Shown one piece after another: positions 33,548 through 43,144 of a stretch of DNA of 64,000 nt. Position 1 is the stretch's first letter; every line of letters begins with the position of its first letter. The position numbers were made by a program, and so were the translations under genes. The DNA is taken from assembly GCF_000975155.1 (NCBI RefSeq), contig NZ_BBRG01000001.1:1765654-1829653 (forward strand), in the 5' to 3' direction. Origin of the DNA: Demequina globuliformis. GTDB taxonomy: Bacteria > Actinomycetota > Actinomycetes > Actinomycetales > Demequinaceae. Below the pieces are notes generated by a model. It was not told the DNA's origin and searched no databases. It saw nothing but the letters and a program-made list of their open reading frames with translations.

Positions 33548-35580
33548 CGGATGAAGGCTGCGGCGACGCCGGAGTCGACGGGAACGTGCAGTCCGGTGGT
33601 GCGGGTGAGTTCGGGGCCGGTGAGGACGTAGACGGCGTCTGCGACATTCTCGGGCACGACTTCGCGCTTGAGGATGGTGCGCTGTGCGTAGAACTTGCCG
33701 AGGTCCTTTTCTTCGACGCCGTAGGTGGCGGCGCGGTTGGCGCCCCAGCCGGAGGCGAAGATGCCGGAGCCGCGTACGACGCCGTCGGGGTTGATGCCGT
33801 TGACGCGGATGCCGTACTCGCCAAGTTCGACCGCGAGCAGGCGTACCTGGTGTGCTTGGTCTGCCTTGGTAGCGGAGTAGGCGATGTTGTTGGGGCCAGC
33901 GAACACGGAGTTCTTGGACGAGATGTAGATGATGTCTCCGCCGAGTTGCTGGTCGATGAGGATTTTCGCGGCCGCTTTGGAGACCATGAAGGAGCCCTTG
34001 GCCATGACGTCGTGCTGCAGGTCCCAGTCGGCCTCGGTGGTGTCCAGCAACGGCTTGGACAGTGACAGTCCGGCGTTGTTGACGACGAGGTCTACGCCGC
34101 CAAAGGCGAGCACGGCGTCATCGAAGGCGGCCTGGATGGCGTGCGGGTCCGCGACGTTGGCGGCGACGCCGATCGCGACGTCGGCGTTGCCGAGCTCCGC
34201 GGCGGCGGCTTGCGCCTTGTCGAGGTCGAGGTCTGCGATCACGACGCAGGCGCCCTCAGCGGCCAGGCGGGTGGCGATGGCCTTGCCGATGCCGGAGGCG
34301 GCCCCGGTGACCAGGGCGACGCGGCCCTGGTGGCTCTTGGGGCTCGGCATGCGCTGAAGCTTGGCTTCCTCAAGCGCCCAGTATTCGATGCGGAACTTCT
34401 CGGCATCCGAGATAGGGGTGTAGGTGGACAGTGCTTCAGCGCCGCGCATGACGTTGATGGCGTTGATGTAGAACTCACCGGCCACGCGTGCGGTCTGCTT
34501 GTTCGCTCCAAACGAGTACATGCCGACGCCAGGCACGAGCACAATGAGCGGGTCCGCGCCGCGGATGGCGGGGGAGTCCTCGGTGGCGTGCGCCCCGTAG
34601 TAGGCGGTGTAGTCCGCGCGGTAGGCCTCGTGCAGTTCCTTCAGGCGAGCGATCGTGTCCTCAACGGGAGCGTCTGCGGGCAGGTCCACGATCATGGGCT
34701 TGACCTTGGTGCGCAGGAAGTGGTCGGGGCAGCTGGTGCCCAATTCAGCCAATTCGGGCGCGCGCTCCGAGGCAAGGAAGTCGAGGACCACGTCTGCGTC
34801 CGTGAAGTGGCCGATCATGGGCTTGTCGGTCGAGGCTAGGCCGCGAATCGTGGGGGCCAGCGCGGCGGCCTTCGCACGACGCTCAGCCTCGGGCAGTGCC
34901 TCGAACCCCGAACGCACTGCACCGAAGGGGGCGTCCTTGCCGTTCTCGGCGATGTACTGCGCGGCCGTGTCGATGATCCACAGGCTGTTCTTCTCGCACT
35001 CGTCGGAAGTGTCGCCCCACGCGGTGATGCCGTGACCGCCCAGGATGCAGCCGATCGCCTGCGGGTTCTGCGCCTTGATGTCCGCGATGTCCAGGCCGAG
35101 CTGGAAGCCGGGCCGGCGCCACGGCACCCACACCACCTTGTCGCCAAAGATCTTGTGGGTCAGTTCTTCACCATCGGCCGCGGTCGCGATCGCGATGCCC
35201 GAGTCGGGGTGGAGGTGGTCCACGTGCGCGGCATCGACGAGTCCGTGCATGGCGGTGTCGATCGAGGGTGCGGCGCCTCCCTTGCCGTGGAGGCAGTAGT
35301 CGAATGCGGCGACCATCTCGTCTTCGCGGTCCACGCCCGGGTAGACATCGACCAGCGCGCGCATGCGGTCAAGGCGCAGGACCGCTAGGCCCTTCTCCTG
35401 AAGCGTTCCCAGGTCGCCACCGGAGCCCTTCACCCACAGCAGCTCGACCGGCTGCCCGGTCACAGGGTCAGTTTCCGAGCCCTTCGCCGACGTATTACCC
35501 CCGGCATAGTTCGTGTTCTTAGGGTCCGCGCCCAGACGGTTGGAGCGGTCGATCAGTTCAGCGGCGACGGGATTCGTCAT
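33544..35580 (-). CDS. rhaEW: Bifunctional rhamnulose-1-phosphate aldolase / L-lactaldehyde dehydrogenase
   Basis: This is a 678-aa fusion. Residues 1 to about 410 are a class II aldolase with DHLHPDS (H122, H124) and GGHG (H183) as zinc ligands. Residues 420-678 are a short-chain dehydrogenase with TGAASGIGKA at 425-434, ISSKNS and the catalytic YSATK (Y568, K572). The aldolase part gives DHAP and L-lactaldehyde, and the SDR part oxidises the latter to L-lactate with NAD+. ATG 35580 or the adjoining GTG 35583 is the start; AAAGGA lies just upstream. Its intact HxH contrasts with the altered motif in the orphan aldolase at 2055-2879. Confidence 0.93.
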   Translation of the reverse strand: MTNPVAAELIDRSNRLGADPKNTNYAGGNTSAKGSETDPVTGQPVELLWVKGSGGDLGTLQEKGLAVLRLDRMRALVDVYPGVDREDEMVAAFDYCLHGKGGAAPSIDTAMHGLVDAAHVDHLHPDSGIAIATAADGEELTHKIFGDKVVWVPWRRPGFQLGLDIADIKAQNPQAIGCILGGHGITAWGDTSDECEKNSLWIIDTAAQYIAENGKDAPFGAVRSGFEALPEAERRAKAAALAPTIRGLASTDKPMIGHFTDADVVLDFLASERAPELAELGTSCPDHFLRTKVKPMIVDLPADAPVEDTIARLKELHEAYRADYTAYYGAHATEDSPAIRGADPLIVLVPGVGMYSFGANKQTARVAGEFYINAINVMRGAEALSTYTPISDAEKFRIEYWALEEAKLQRMPSPKSHQGRVALVTGAASGIGKAIATRLAAEGACVVIADLDLDKAQAAAAELGNADVAIGVAANVADPHAIQAAFDDAVLAFGGVDLVVNNAGLSLSKPLLDTTEADWDLQHDVMAKGSFMVSKAAAKILIDQQLGGDIIYISSKNSVFAGPNNIAYSATKADQAHQVRLLAVELGEYGIRVNGINPDGVVRGSGIFASGWGANRAATYGVEEKDLGKFYAQRTILKREVVPENVADAVYVLTGPELTRTTGLHVPVDSGVAAAFIR

Positions 35581-35604
35581 CACTTCGGTCCTTTCCGGGG
35601 ATGG

Positions 35605-36498
35605 TCAGTGCAACTCGCCGTGGGCGAGCCAGGTCGTGATCGTGGTCAAGGTGCGCGCTGCGTATGGTTCTTGCGCGCGGTTGAGGTGGCCGTGCATAGC
35701 GCCCGGCTCAGAGGTGCAGGTGATGTCAACGCCAGCACGCGCGAGTTCGCGTGCAAAGGTCTCTCCCATGCTGCGCAGGTCGTCACGCTCGGAGTTCACG
35801 ATGAGGGTGCGCGGCAGGCCCGTCAGGTCGTGGCCGCCAGGGAATGCTCGCGGATCGCCAAGAAGCGCGGAGTCGCCCACATAGTTGAGGTTCATGGCGT
35901 CCACCGTTGCCGCCCGGAAGCGGCGTTCTTCGGGCAGGCTCTCGACGGCGTCGGCCGTCTCGTGATCGTGTTCGGGCAGCGTCGCGTGGGTGACGGGGTA
36001 GGCCAGCACGAGCCCACGAGGACGCGCCACATGAGGGGTGCGGGCGAGGCGAAGTGCAACGCCGGCGGCGAGGTTGCCGCCCGCGCTCGCGCCGCCAAGG
36101 ACAAGGGTGCGTGGGTCGATGCCCAGCCGCCCAGCATGAGCCGCCATCCATGAAAACGCGGCACGGACGTCGTCGTGTGCGGCGGGGAAGCGGTCGGTGG
36201 CGACGGTAGGGAACTGCCGGGCAGTGATGTCTCCACCACCCACGAGCCTGTAGTCGACCGAGAGCACCGTGTGCCCGGCCGCCGCGGCGTGGCGAGCCAC
36301 GCCGTCTGCCTCCTCCATGTCCAGGTCGCCGTGGACAAAGCCGCCGCCGTGAACCCACACCAGACCGCACGCGGTACCCGGGGCATCGGCCCGCTGCACT
36401 GGCCGGTACAGGCGCGCTGGAACGTCTACCCGGGGCGCACCTGCGTCGACCGACGGGAGGGCCGATGCCGGGATGAGGAGGTCTTCGACGGACATCAT
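35605..36498 (-). CDS. Alpha/beta hydrolase (HSL-type esterase) in the rha operon
   Basis: This 297-aa hydrolase has HGGGFVHG (H50-G53, oxyanion hole), a nucleophile elbow GGASAGG with S138, D239 (SERDDL) and H269 (AMHGHL), the hormone-sensitive-lipase triad. It has no signal peptide, so it acts inside the cell. ATG 36498 overlaps the rhaM stop, tying it to rhamnose catabolism. It could remove acetyl groups from imported rhamnose or rhamnogalacturonan fragments; this is inference. It is not a standard member of rha operons. Confidence 0.87.
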   Translation of the reverse strand: MMSVEDLLIPASALPSVDAGAPRVDVPARLYRPVQRADAPGTACGLVWVHGGGFVHGDLDMEEADGVARHAAAAGHTVLSVDYRLVGGGDITARQFPTVATDRFPAAHDDVRAAFSWMAAHAGRLGIDPRTLVLGGASAGGNLAAGVALRLARTPHVARPRGLVLAYPVTHATLPEHDHETADAVESLPEERRFRAATVDAMNLNYVGDSALLGDPRAFPGGHDLTGLPRTLIVNSERDDLRSMGETFARELARAGVDITCTSEPGAMHGHLNRAQEPYAARTLTTITTWLAHGELH

Positions 36499-36845
36499 GC
36501 GGTGAGGCCGGCGTCTTTCAGTTGGGTCTCGAGGTGGAAGACCTCAGGCAGTTGGGGTGCACCTTGGTCGGGGCGGTCGCCGTCGAGCGAGACGAAGAAG
36601 CCTGCCATGGTCGCTTCCCACTGTGCGGTGCGGGGATCCGCTGCAAGCGCGGCCGCGGAGGCGGCGTCGTCGTCGGTCTCGTACACCCCGACCAGAAGCC
36701 CGTCGGGACGCAGGAACAGCGAATAGTCCCGGCGACCCGCGTCGCGGATCGCCTCCAGCATCTCGGGCCAGACCGCCCGGTGCGCCTCGACATACTCAGT
36801 GAGGCGGGCCGGGTCGACCTGGAGGGTGAAGCACACGCGAGGCAT
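36495..36845 (-). CDS. rhaM: L-rhamnose mutarotase
   Basis: RhaM interconverts alpha and beta anomers of L-rhamnose so the isomerase gets its preferred form. The 116-aa protein matches the family in length and in RVCFTLQVDPARLTEYVEAHRAVWPEM (in blocks), RDYSLFLRPDGLLVGVYE and the C-terminal QLPEVFHLE. ATG 36845 starts four bases after the rhaI stop. Confidence 0.93.
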   Translation of the reverse strand: MPRVCFTLQVDPARLTEYVEAHRAVWPEMLEAIRDAGRRDYSLFLRPDGLLVGVYETDDDAASAAALAADPRTAQWEATMAGFFVSLDGDRPDQGAPQLPEVFHLETQLKDAGLTA

Positions 36846-36849
36846 GGCG

Positions 36850-38016
36850 TTACGCGCCCCAGCCTGCCTGCGCACCGCCCACGCGCTCCGCCGCGATCTG
36901 GGCGAGGTAGCCGGACTCTGCGAAGGCCTTCATGGGGTCTGCAGGCAAGCCGCGGGACTCGCGCCACGCGGCGAGGTCAGGGCGCACGTCAGTGTAGAAG
37001 GCGTCCATCAGGATGCCGTGAGCGCCGAGCACGTCGCCTGCCGACTGGGCGGCGTCGAGGACCTCGCGGTCCACGAGCAATGCGCGTGCGGTCATCTCTT
37101 GGACGTTGAGCACCGAGCGGATTTGGCCGGGGATCTTGTCCTCGATGTTGTGGCACTGGTCGAGCATGAAGGCCGTGTCGCCGTCGGTGCCGTACCCGCC
37201 GCCGCGGATGACCTCGACGATGATGCGGAACAGCTGGAAGGGGTCTGCGGCGCCCACGATGAGGTCGTCGTCGGCGTAGTTGCGGCTGTTGAAGTCGAAG
37301 GACCCGAGCTTGCCCAGGCGCAACAGCTGCATGACGATGAACTCGATGTTGGTGCTCGGGGCGTGGTGGCCGGTGTCGAGGCACACGGTGGCGCGCTCTC
37401 CCAGCGCCGCGACCTGGGCGTAGCTCGTACCCCAGTCCGGAACGTCCATGTGATAGAAGGCCGGCTCGAAGATCTTGTACTCGAGCACCAGGCGCTGGTG
37501 TTCGCCAATGCGGGCGTAAATCTCCTGGAGCGACTCGTGCATGCGGTCCTGGCGGCCGCGCATGTCGTCCTGACCTGCGTAGTTGGTGCCGTCCGCGAGC
37601 CAGATTTTCAGGTCGCGAGAGCCCGTCGCGTCCATGATGTCGATGCACTCAAGGTGGTGATCGATGGCCTTGCGCCGCACTCGGTCTTCGCGGTGGGCGA
37701 GCGATCCGAACTTGTAGTCCTCTTCTTGGAAGGTGTTGGAGTTGATCGTGCCTAGCGCCACGCCGAGGTCCTTCGCGTGGCGGCTGAGCTCGGTGTAGTC
37801 GTCGACCTTGTCCCACGGGATGTGCAGCGCGACCGTGGGCGCCAAGCCCGTGTACTTGTGCACCTGAGCGGCATCCGCGATCTTCTCGAACGGGTCGCGG
37901 GGCGTGCCGGGCGTGCCGAAGACGCGGAAGCGGGTTCCCGAGTTTCCGAACGCCCATGAGGGCAGTTCGATCGCCTGTTCGGCGAGGCGGGGTGCGATGG
38001 CGTCAAACGTGGTCAT
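36850..38016 (-). CDS. rhaI: L-rhamnose isomerase
   Basis: The enzyme converts L-rhamnose to L-rhamnulose, the first step of the pathway. The 388-aa protein resembles the Pseudomonas stutzeri-type RhaI rather than E. coli RhaA: NSNTFQEEDYKFGSLAH, IWLADGTNYAGQDD, VLEYKIFEPAFYHMDVPDWG, CLDTGHHAPSTNIE and SFDFNSRNYADDDLIVG supply the metal ligands Glu, Asp and His. AAGGACAAGG precedes ATG 38016. It is the first gene of the catabolic operon, directly downstream of a rha operator. Confidence 0.95.
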   Translation of the reverse strand: MTTFDAIAPRLAEQAIELPSWAFGNSGTRFRVFGTPGTPRDPFEKIADAAQVHKYTGLAPTVALHIPWDKVDDYTELSRHAKDLGVALGTINSNTFQEEDYKFGSLAHREDRVRRKAIDHHLECIDIMDATGSRDLKIWLADGTNYAGQDDMRGRQDRMHESLQEIYARIGEHQRLVLEYKIFEPAFYHMDVPDWGTSYAQVAALGERATVCLDTGHHAPSTNIEFIVMQLLRLGKLGSFDFNSRNYADDDLIVGAADPFQLFRIIVEVIRGGGYGTDGDTAFMLDQCHNIEDKIPGQIRSVLNVQEMTARALLVDREVLDAAQSAGDVLGAHGILMDAFYTDVRPDLAAWRESRGLPADPMKAFAESGYLAQIAAERVGGAQAGWGA

Positions 38017-38036
38017 GACGTCCTTGTCCTTCCAGA

Positions 38037-38084
38037 TTGAAACGATTCAACAGTCACTCTAGGTGGCCGCGGGCGGGGTGTCAA
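38037..38084 (-). promoter_or_regulatory. rhaI promoter and operator
   Basis: On the minus strand TTGACA (38079-38084) and TAGAGT (38056-38061) are 17 bp apart, a strong sigma-70 type promoter. TTGAAACGATTCAA, an almost perfect palindrome (38037-38050), covers the predicted start site. Confidence 0.75.
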
Positions 38085-38195
38085 CGCGGCTTGCCGACTG
38101 GGGCACTGCGCACGCGTCGCGCAGGACGCCGCCTGGCCGCGCCCTCACGTCGGGGCGAGGAATGGGGGCGCCGCTGAGGGTTCGTGAGGTGGGCT

Positions 38196-38253
38196 GTGCG
38201 GGGGGCAGTGCGGGGGGCAGTGCGGGGGCAGCCAGTGGCAGCTACCCCCGCAC
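38196..38253 (-). terminator. rhaS terminator with tandem-repeated arm
   Basis: GTGCGGGGGGCA is repeated in tandem (38196-38207, 38208-38219, then an 11-base copy 38220-38230). The last copy starts a 13-base arm (38220-38232) that pairs, with one mismatch, with 38241-38253 across an eight-base loop. The hairpin lies just past the rhaS stop. All three copies could compete for the single opposite arm. Confidence 0.6.
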
Positions 38254-38265
38254 CGATCAAGCGAC

Positions 38266-39321
38266 TTAGAAGTCGAAGTCGCCGATGTTGTCTGCGTCGA
38301 AGACATAGGGGTCGCCCAGCAGGACAACGCCGTCGGCTTCAACGGTGTACTCGCCGAGCTTGCCGGCCTCGAAGGTGTCACCCTCTGCGCCGGTGATCTC
38401 GCCCTCGATGAGTGCCTTGCTCGCGTAGGCGGCCAGGTAGCCGAGGTCTGCGGGGTTCCACAGGGCGAAGCCCGCAGACGTGCCATCCTCGATGTACGAA
38501 CGCATCTGGTTCGGGGTGCCGAGTCCGGTGATTGCTACCTCACCCTGGTACTCCGAGGTCGACAGGTAGCGCGCGGCAGCGGCGATGCCCACCGTGGTGG
38601 GTGAGACGATTCCCTTGAGGTCAGGGTAGGTCTGCAGCAGTGCCGCGGTCTTGTCGAAGGACGTCTGGTCGTCATCGTCGCCGTATACGACGTCAACGAG
38701 TTCGATGTTCGGGTGCTCCTCGGCGAGGATTCCCTCCATCAGCTCGATCCATGCGTTCTGGTTCGTCGCGTTCGCGGTAGCGGAGAGAATCGCGATCTGA
38801 CCCTCGTCGCCAATCTGCTCAGCGATCAGATCCACCTGGACCTGGGCGATCCCCTCGGAAGTGGCCTGGTTGATGAACACGTCGCGGCAATCAGTGTTGG
38901 TGTCAGAGTCGAAGGTGACGACCTTCACGTCGTTGTCGCGTGCCTCATTGAGGGCGTCGCAGATGGCCTCGGGGTCGTTCGCGGAGACCGCGATGGCGCC
39001 GACGCCCTGCTGCGTGAGCGTGTTGATGTAGCTCACCTGTGCGTCGGGAGCGGCCTCTGCGGGGCCCACCTCCGCGTAGGTGCCGCCAAACTCCTCGATG
39101 GCTTCCGCGCCGCCGGCGTTCGACGTGTCGAAGTAGGCGTTGCCGAGGTTCTTAGGCAGGAAGGTGATGGCGAGGTTGGCGTCGGAGCCACCTTCTGCGC
39201 CACCAGTTGCTGACGAGGTGCTCTCCGAGCCGGAGTCGCTCGAGCAGCCCGAGACGACCAGGGCCGCGGTCATCGCGAGGGCGGCAAACGAGCCCTTGCG
39301 GAACGTACGTGAAGACATCAT
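38266..39321 (-). CDS. rhaS: Rhamnose ABC transporter substrate-binding lipoprotein
   Basis: This is the extracellular binding protein of a CUT2-type rhamnose importer, 351 aa. The signal peptide ends in the lipobox LVVSGC (C at about 24), followed by a Ser/Gly-rich linker. The family 4 binding fold starts with LAITFLPKNLGNAYFDTSNAG, and ISAND-type (AVSAND) and VVTFDSDT segments line the sugar site. ATG 39321 overlaps the rhaQ stop (ATGA). It is the last gene of rhaT-P-Q-S. Confidence 0.93.
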   Translation of the reverse strand: MMSSRTFRKGSFAALAMTAALVVSGCSSDSGSESTSSATGGAEGGSDANLAITFLPKNLGNAYFDTSNAGGAEAIEEFGGTYAEVGPAEAAPDAQVSYINTLTQQGVGAIAVSANDPEAICDALNEARDNDVKVVTFDSDTNTDCRDVFINQATSEGIAQVQVDLIAEQIGDEGQIAILSATANATNQNAWIELMEGILAEEHPNIELVDVVYGDDDDQTSFDKTAALLQTYPDLKGIVSPTTVGIAAAARYLSTSEYQGEVAITGLGTPNQMRSYIEDGTSAGFALWNPADLGYLAAYASKALIEGEITGAEGDTFEAGKLGEYTVEADGVVLLGDPYVFDADNIGDFDF

Positions 39322-40436
39322 TGTTCTTCCTTCTGTTGAGGTGGCGATGGCTGTGCATCGGGGATTGCAGAACCAACCGCGGAAGGCGCTGCGCCGCCTG
39401 CGGCCGCTCTTTTCCCGCGTTGGCGCGCCCACGTTGAGCGGGCCCATGCGAGAAGACTGGGGGAGATCACCGAGATCACGAGAAGCGTGCCGGTGATGAT
39501 GTTGATGACGTCTGAGGTGACGTTTGCGAGGCGCAGTGCCGAGGCGAGAATGCCGATCAGGAACACTCCCGCGATCACGCCATGAAGCGCGCCGCGGCCG
39601 CCAAAGATCGACACCCCTCCTAGGAGCACCGCGGCGATGACGCTGAGCTCCAGGCCCGTCGCATTGTCTCCGCGCGCGCTGCCGTAGCGAAGCGTGTAGT
39701 AGATGCCTGCGAGAGCCGCGATTGTGCCGGACGCGACGAACAGCATGAGCTTGGTGCGCTCGACTCGCACGCCAGAAAAGCGAGCGGCTTCCGAGGACTG
39801 GCCGATGGCGAATACGCCCCGCCCAAACGGAGTTGCGTGGAGCACTAGGGCGAAGATGATGGCCAGCACCACGAAGAGCACCATGATGGTGGGGATAGGC
39901 GTGCCGGGGATCTTCGAGGTGGCCAGGTCCGTCCACGAGTCCGGGAAGCCGGTCACCGCTGTGGTGCCCAGAATGCCGACCGCGAGTCCACGGAAAAGCG
40001 CCAGGGTGCCGATCGTGACCGCGAGGGAGGGCAGGCCCACGACGGTGACGAGGAAGCCGTTGATAAAGCCTGCGACAGCACCCGCTGCGAGGGCGGCGAC
40101 CATGGCCAGGGGGATAGGCAAGCCCGCTTGGTACAGGGTTCCAAATGTCACGGAAGACAGGCCCACGACGGACGCCACGGATAAGTCGATCTCGCCCGTG
40201 ATGATGATCATGGTCATCGGGAGTGCGATCAGCAGAATCGCCGCGATGTCGAGCATCAAGTACGTCAGGGTGATGGGTGCGGCGAAGTTCGGCACCACGG
40301 CGGCCGCGACGATGTACACGCCAATCACGGCAGCGATGATCGCCATCTCGCGCGTCAGTAGTACGCGCTGCCAAGCGGGCCGCGAATAGTTCTTATACGT
40401 GCGCACGGCAGTGCGCTCTGCGACGGCGTTAGGCAT
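39318..40436 (-). CDS. rhaQ: Rhamnose ABC transporter permease
   Basis: This is one of two inner-membrane subunits of the rhamnose importer, 372 aa with about ten hydrophobic segments. TGEIDLSVASVVGLSS is the CUT2 permease signature, and the conserved LGGVSIFGGRGALHGVIAG is near the C-terminus. ATG 40436 begins eight bases before the rhaP stop ends. The C-terminal 30 residues are Ala/Pro-rich and cytoplasmic. Confidence 0.93.
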   Translation of the reverse strand: MPNAVAERTAVRTYKNYSRPAWQRVLLTREMAIIAAVIGVYIVAAAVVPNFAAPITLTYLMLDIAAILLIALPMTMIIITGEIDLSVASVVGLSSVTFGTLYQAGLPIPLAMVAALAAGAVAGFINGFLVTVVGLPSLAVTIGTLALFRGLAVGILGTTAVTGFPDSWTDLATSKIPGTPIPTIMVLFVVLAIIFALVLHATPFGRGVFAIGQSSEAARFSGVRVERTKLMLFVASGTIAALAGIYYTLRYGSARGDNATGLELSVIAAVLLGGVSIFGGRGALHGVIAGVFLIGILASALRLANVTSDVINIITGTLLVISVISPSLLAWARSTWARQRGKRAAAGGAAPSAVGSAIPDAQPSPPQQKEEQ

Positions 40437-41523
40437 GCTGCGCCTCCTTCTTGGTGTCATCAGACCCCGGTGCCGGGCCTTCGGGAGATTGCTCGGTATC
40501 TCGGAGCGCGAGGAGGCGCTTTTCCTGGCGGTTGGCGGCGACCTTGTCAAGCACGATGGCGCCGATGATCAGCACGCCCACGACGGCCCGCTGCCAGAAG
40601 TCCTCGACTCCCAGCACGGGCAGTGCGCGGTTAATGGTCAGCAGCAGGTAGGCGCCAATGGCGGCTCCGAAGACCGAGCCCGACCCGCCGAAGATCGCGA
40701 CGCCGCCGATCACGGCTGCGCCGACGGCTTCCAGCTCGAGGCCCGATCCGACCTGGGAGTTCACCGTCCCGTAGCGTGCGGCGTAGAGCACGCCGGCAAG
40801 GCCGGCGAGTGCGCCGGAGACCACGAATGCGGTGAGGACCCTGCGGCGGACCTTGAGCCCATACAGGTTTGCGGCATCCGGGTCGGAGCCGATCGCGTAA
40901 AACTCGCGACCGCCGCGCTGGGTGTACATGTACCACCCTGCGATGGCGAGTACCACGAAGGCGATGACGGTAATGACCGGGATCTTGAACCAGGACTGGG
41001 TGCCCAGAGCCAGGAAGTCGGCGGGCATGTCGGACGCGTTGACGCGGTCAGAGCCAGTCCACAGGACGTTGATGCCGCGGTACGCGTACAGGGTTCCGAG
41101 CGTAATGACGAGCGACGGCACTTTTGCGAAGGCAACGAGGCAGCCGTTAATGAGGCCCAGTAGCGCGCCAAACGCGATGCCGATGATGAAGACGGCGGGC
41201 CACGGCAGCCAGGAGAAGTCGATGAATACGCGGCCCGTGAGGTAGGCACTGAGGCCCACGACGGAACCGACGGAGAGGTCGACGTTGCGGGTGATGATGA
41301 CGATCGCTTGACCGACGGCCACGATCATCAGGATGGCTGGCGTGACCAACAAGTCACGAAAGCCGTCGTTCGAGAATAGAAAGTTCGGGTTCTGGAGGGT
41401 CGCGACCAGGATGACGGCGGCGAGTGCGGCAAGCACCCCGACCTCACGTGCCTTGCCGATGCGGCCCAGCCGTGCAAGCACGTTGGATTGCGCGAGAATG
41501 CTCGTTGAGCTGCTGTCGCTCAT
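40429..41523 (-). CDS. rhaP: Rhamnose ABC transporter permease
   Basis: This is the partner membrane subunit, 364 aa. TRNVDLSVGSVVGLSAYL and the C-terminal IGGVAIFGGSGSVFGAAIGA are the same two landmarks as in RhaQ. ATG 41523 overlaps the rhaT stop by ATGA, so the subunits are co-translated. Its C-terminus (about 35 residues) is charged and cytoplasmic. Confidence 0.93.
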   Translation of the reverse strand: MSDSSSTSILAQSNVLARLGRIGKAREVGVLAALAAVILVATLQNPNFLFSNDGFRDLLVTPAILMIVAVGQAIVIITRNVDLSVGSVVGLSAYLTGRVFIDFSWLPWPAVFIIGIAFGALLGLINGCLVAFAKVPSLVITLGTLYAYRGINVLWTGSDRVNASDMPADFLALGTQSWFKIPVITVIAFVVLAIAGWYMYTQRGGREFYAIGSDPDAANLYGLKVRRRVLTAFVVSGALAGLAGVLYAARYGTVNSQVGSGLELEAVGAAVIGGVAIFGGSGSVFGAAIGAYLLLTINRALPVLGVEDFWQRAVVGVLIIGAIVLDKVAANRQEKRLLALRDTEQSPEGPAPGSDDTKKEAQHA

Positions 41524-43046
41524 GCGGCGGCCTCCTTGTTGTGGGTGGCCGCGAACATCACGGCTTCCGGCGTGGCGTCGGCACGGTCAATTTCCGCTGT
41601 GATGCGGCCCTCGTGGACCACGAGCACCCGGTCAGCCATGCCAAGTACCTCGGGGAGTTCGGAGGAGATCATGATGATCGCGAGCCCTTGCCCGGCCAGG
41701 GTGGAAAGGTCACGGTGGACTTCCGACTTGGTGCCAATGTCGATGCCGCGGGTGGGCTCATCGACGATCAGCACCTTGGGGCCGGTCGCCAGCCACTTGG
41801 CGAGCACCACCTTCTGCTGGTTTCCGCCGCTGAGCGTTCCCGCCTGGGCGTCGAGCGCGCTTGTCTTGACTTCGAGGCGGGCCGCCCAGTGCGCTGCGGC
41901 AGTGTTCTCTGCTTGGGGCCACAGCAGGCCCCAGCGTGTGAGAGTGCGGCGAATCGCGAGTGTGGAGTTGCGAGCAACGCTGGACTCGAGAATGACACCC
42001 TGGTTGCGGCGATCCTCGGGGACGAGCGCGATGCCCGCGCGCATTGCGGCGGCGGGGTCGTGCTTGCGCAGGGACTTGCCTTCCACGGTGACCCGGCCGC
42101 TGTCGTAGTTGTCGACGCCAAAGATGGCGCGAGCAATCTCGCTCCTTCCGGCACCCACGAGTCCTGCCAAAGCCACGATCTCACCGGCCCGGACGCTAAA
42201 CGACACATCGTGGAAGAGGCCGCGCGTGTTCAGCCCGTCGACGACAAGGACTTCCTCGCCAATGTCCGCGGGTTCCTTGGGGAACAGCGTGCTGACGTCG
42301 CGCCCCACCATCTGCCGTACCAACTCATCCACGGTGGTGTCCTCGATGGCAGTCGTGGCGACGTACTCGCCGTCGCGCATGATCGTGACGGTGTCGCACA
42401 GGTCGAAGACTTCGTCGAAGCGATGGGAGATGAAGAGCACTGCACGGCCCTCATCCCGCAGGCCGCGTGCGACCTTGAAGAGCCGTTCGACCTCGACGCC
42501 TGAGAGCGCAGCCGTGGGCTCGTCCATGATCAGCACGCGGGCGTCGAGAGAGATGGCCTTCGCAATCTCGATGATCTGCTGGTCCGCGATCGACAGGCCA
42601 CGGGTGGGGCGGTCGGGGTCAATGTTCACGCCTAGCTGCGAGAAAAGTTCCTTGACCTGAGCCCGCATGGCGCGACGGTCAATGCCTCGGAATCCGCGGG
42701 TGGGCTGGCGGCCCATGAAGATGTTCTCGGTGACGGAGAGGTCGGGGAACAGCGTGGGCTCTTGGTAGATCACGGCGATCCCGGCGTCCTTTGACTGCGC
42801 GGTGTTGCTGAAGTCGACAGGCTCCCCTGCGAGTTCAAGACGGCCGCCGTCGCGTTGGTGAACACCGGCGATGATCTTGACGAGGGTTGACTTGCCGGCG
42901 CCGTTTTCGCCGATGAGCGCGTGAATGCTGTTCGGCTCCATGCGCAGTGAGCCGCTCTTCAGAGCGATGACGGACCCAAAGGACTTAGATACGCCTTCGA
43001 GGAGCAAGGCAGGGCTCGCCTTGCTGATGGGGACATGCGTCGACAT
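41520..43046 (-). CDS. rhaT: Rhamnose ABC transporter ATPase (two ABC domains)
   Basis: This is the energy-coupling subunit of the rhamnose importer, 508 aa with two ABC domains. Domain 1 has Walker [10 protein letters not shown], a signature LSIADQQ and Walker [10 protein letters not shown]. Domain 2 has a degenerate Walker A (GLVGAGRSE), signature LSGGNQQK and Walker [10 protein letters not shown], the usual asymmetry of CUT2 ATPases. GGAG five bases before ATG 43046 favours it over GTG 43052. It opens the transport operon, with a rha operator 27 bases upstream. Confidence 0.94.
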   Translation of the reverse strand: MSTHVPISKASPALLLEGVSKSFGSVIALKSGSLRMEPNSIHALIGENGAGKSTLVKIIAGVHQRDGGRLELAGEPVDFSNTAQSKDAGIAVIYQEPTLFPDLSVTENIFMGRQPTRGFRGIDRRAMRAQVKELFSQLGVNIDPDRPTRGLSIADQQIIEIAKAISLDARVLIMDEPTAALSGVEVERLFKVARGLRDEGRAVLFISHRFDEVFDLCDTVTIMRDGEYVATTAIEDTTVDELVRQMVGRDVSTLFPKEPADIGEEVLVVDGLNTRGLFHDVSFSVRAGEIVALAGLVGAGRSEIARAIFGVDNYDSGRVTVEGKSLRKHDPAAAMRAGIALVPEDRRNQGVILESSVARNSTLAIRRTLTRWGLLWPQAENTAAAHWAARLEVKTSALDAQAGTLSGGNQQKVVLAKWLATGPKVLIVDEPTRGIDIGTKSEVHRDLSTLAGQGLAIIMISSELPEVLGMADRVLVVHEGRITAEIDRADATPEAVMFAATHNKEAAA

Positions 43047-43072
43047 TGACACTCCGGTTTCAGTCGCCGTTG

Positions 43073-43125
43073 ATGAAACGATTCAAGCAAGACTCAAGGT
43101 AGGCCACGTCGAAAGGGCGTGTCAA
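43073..43125 (-). promoter_or_regulatory. rhaT promoter and operator
   Basis: On the minus strand TTGACA (43120-43125) and TACCTT (43096-43101) are spaced 18 bp. ATGAAACGATTCAA (43073-43086), 13 of 14 matches to the rha operator, lies across the predicted start, the same arrangement as at rhaI. Confidence 0.75.
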
Positions 43126-43144
43126 AGGGTCGCGGTCACGGCTG

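Noticed and set aside
38196..38230. Tandem repeats considered as a CRISPR remnant
   Set aside because: Units are 11-12 bp with no spacers and form one arm of a terminator; no cas genes are present.
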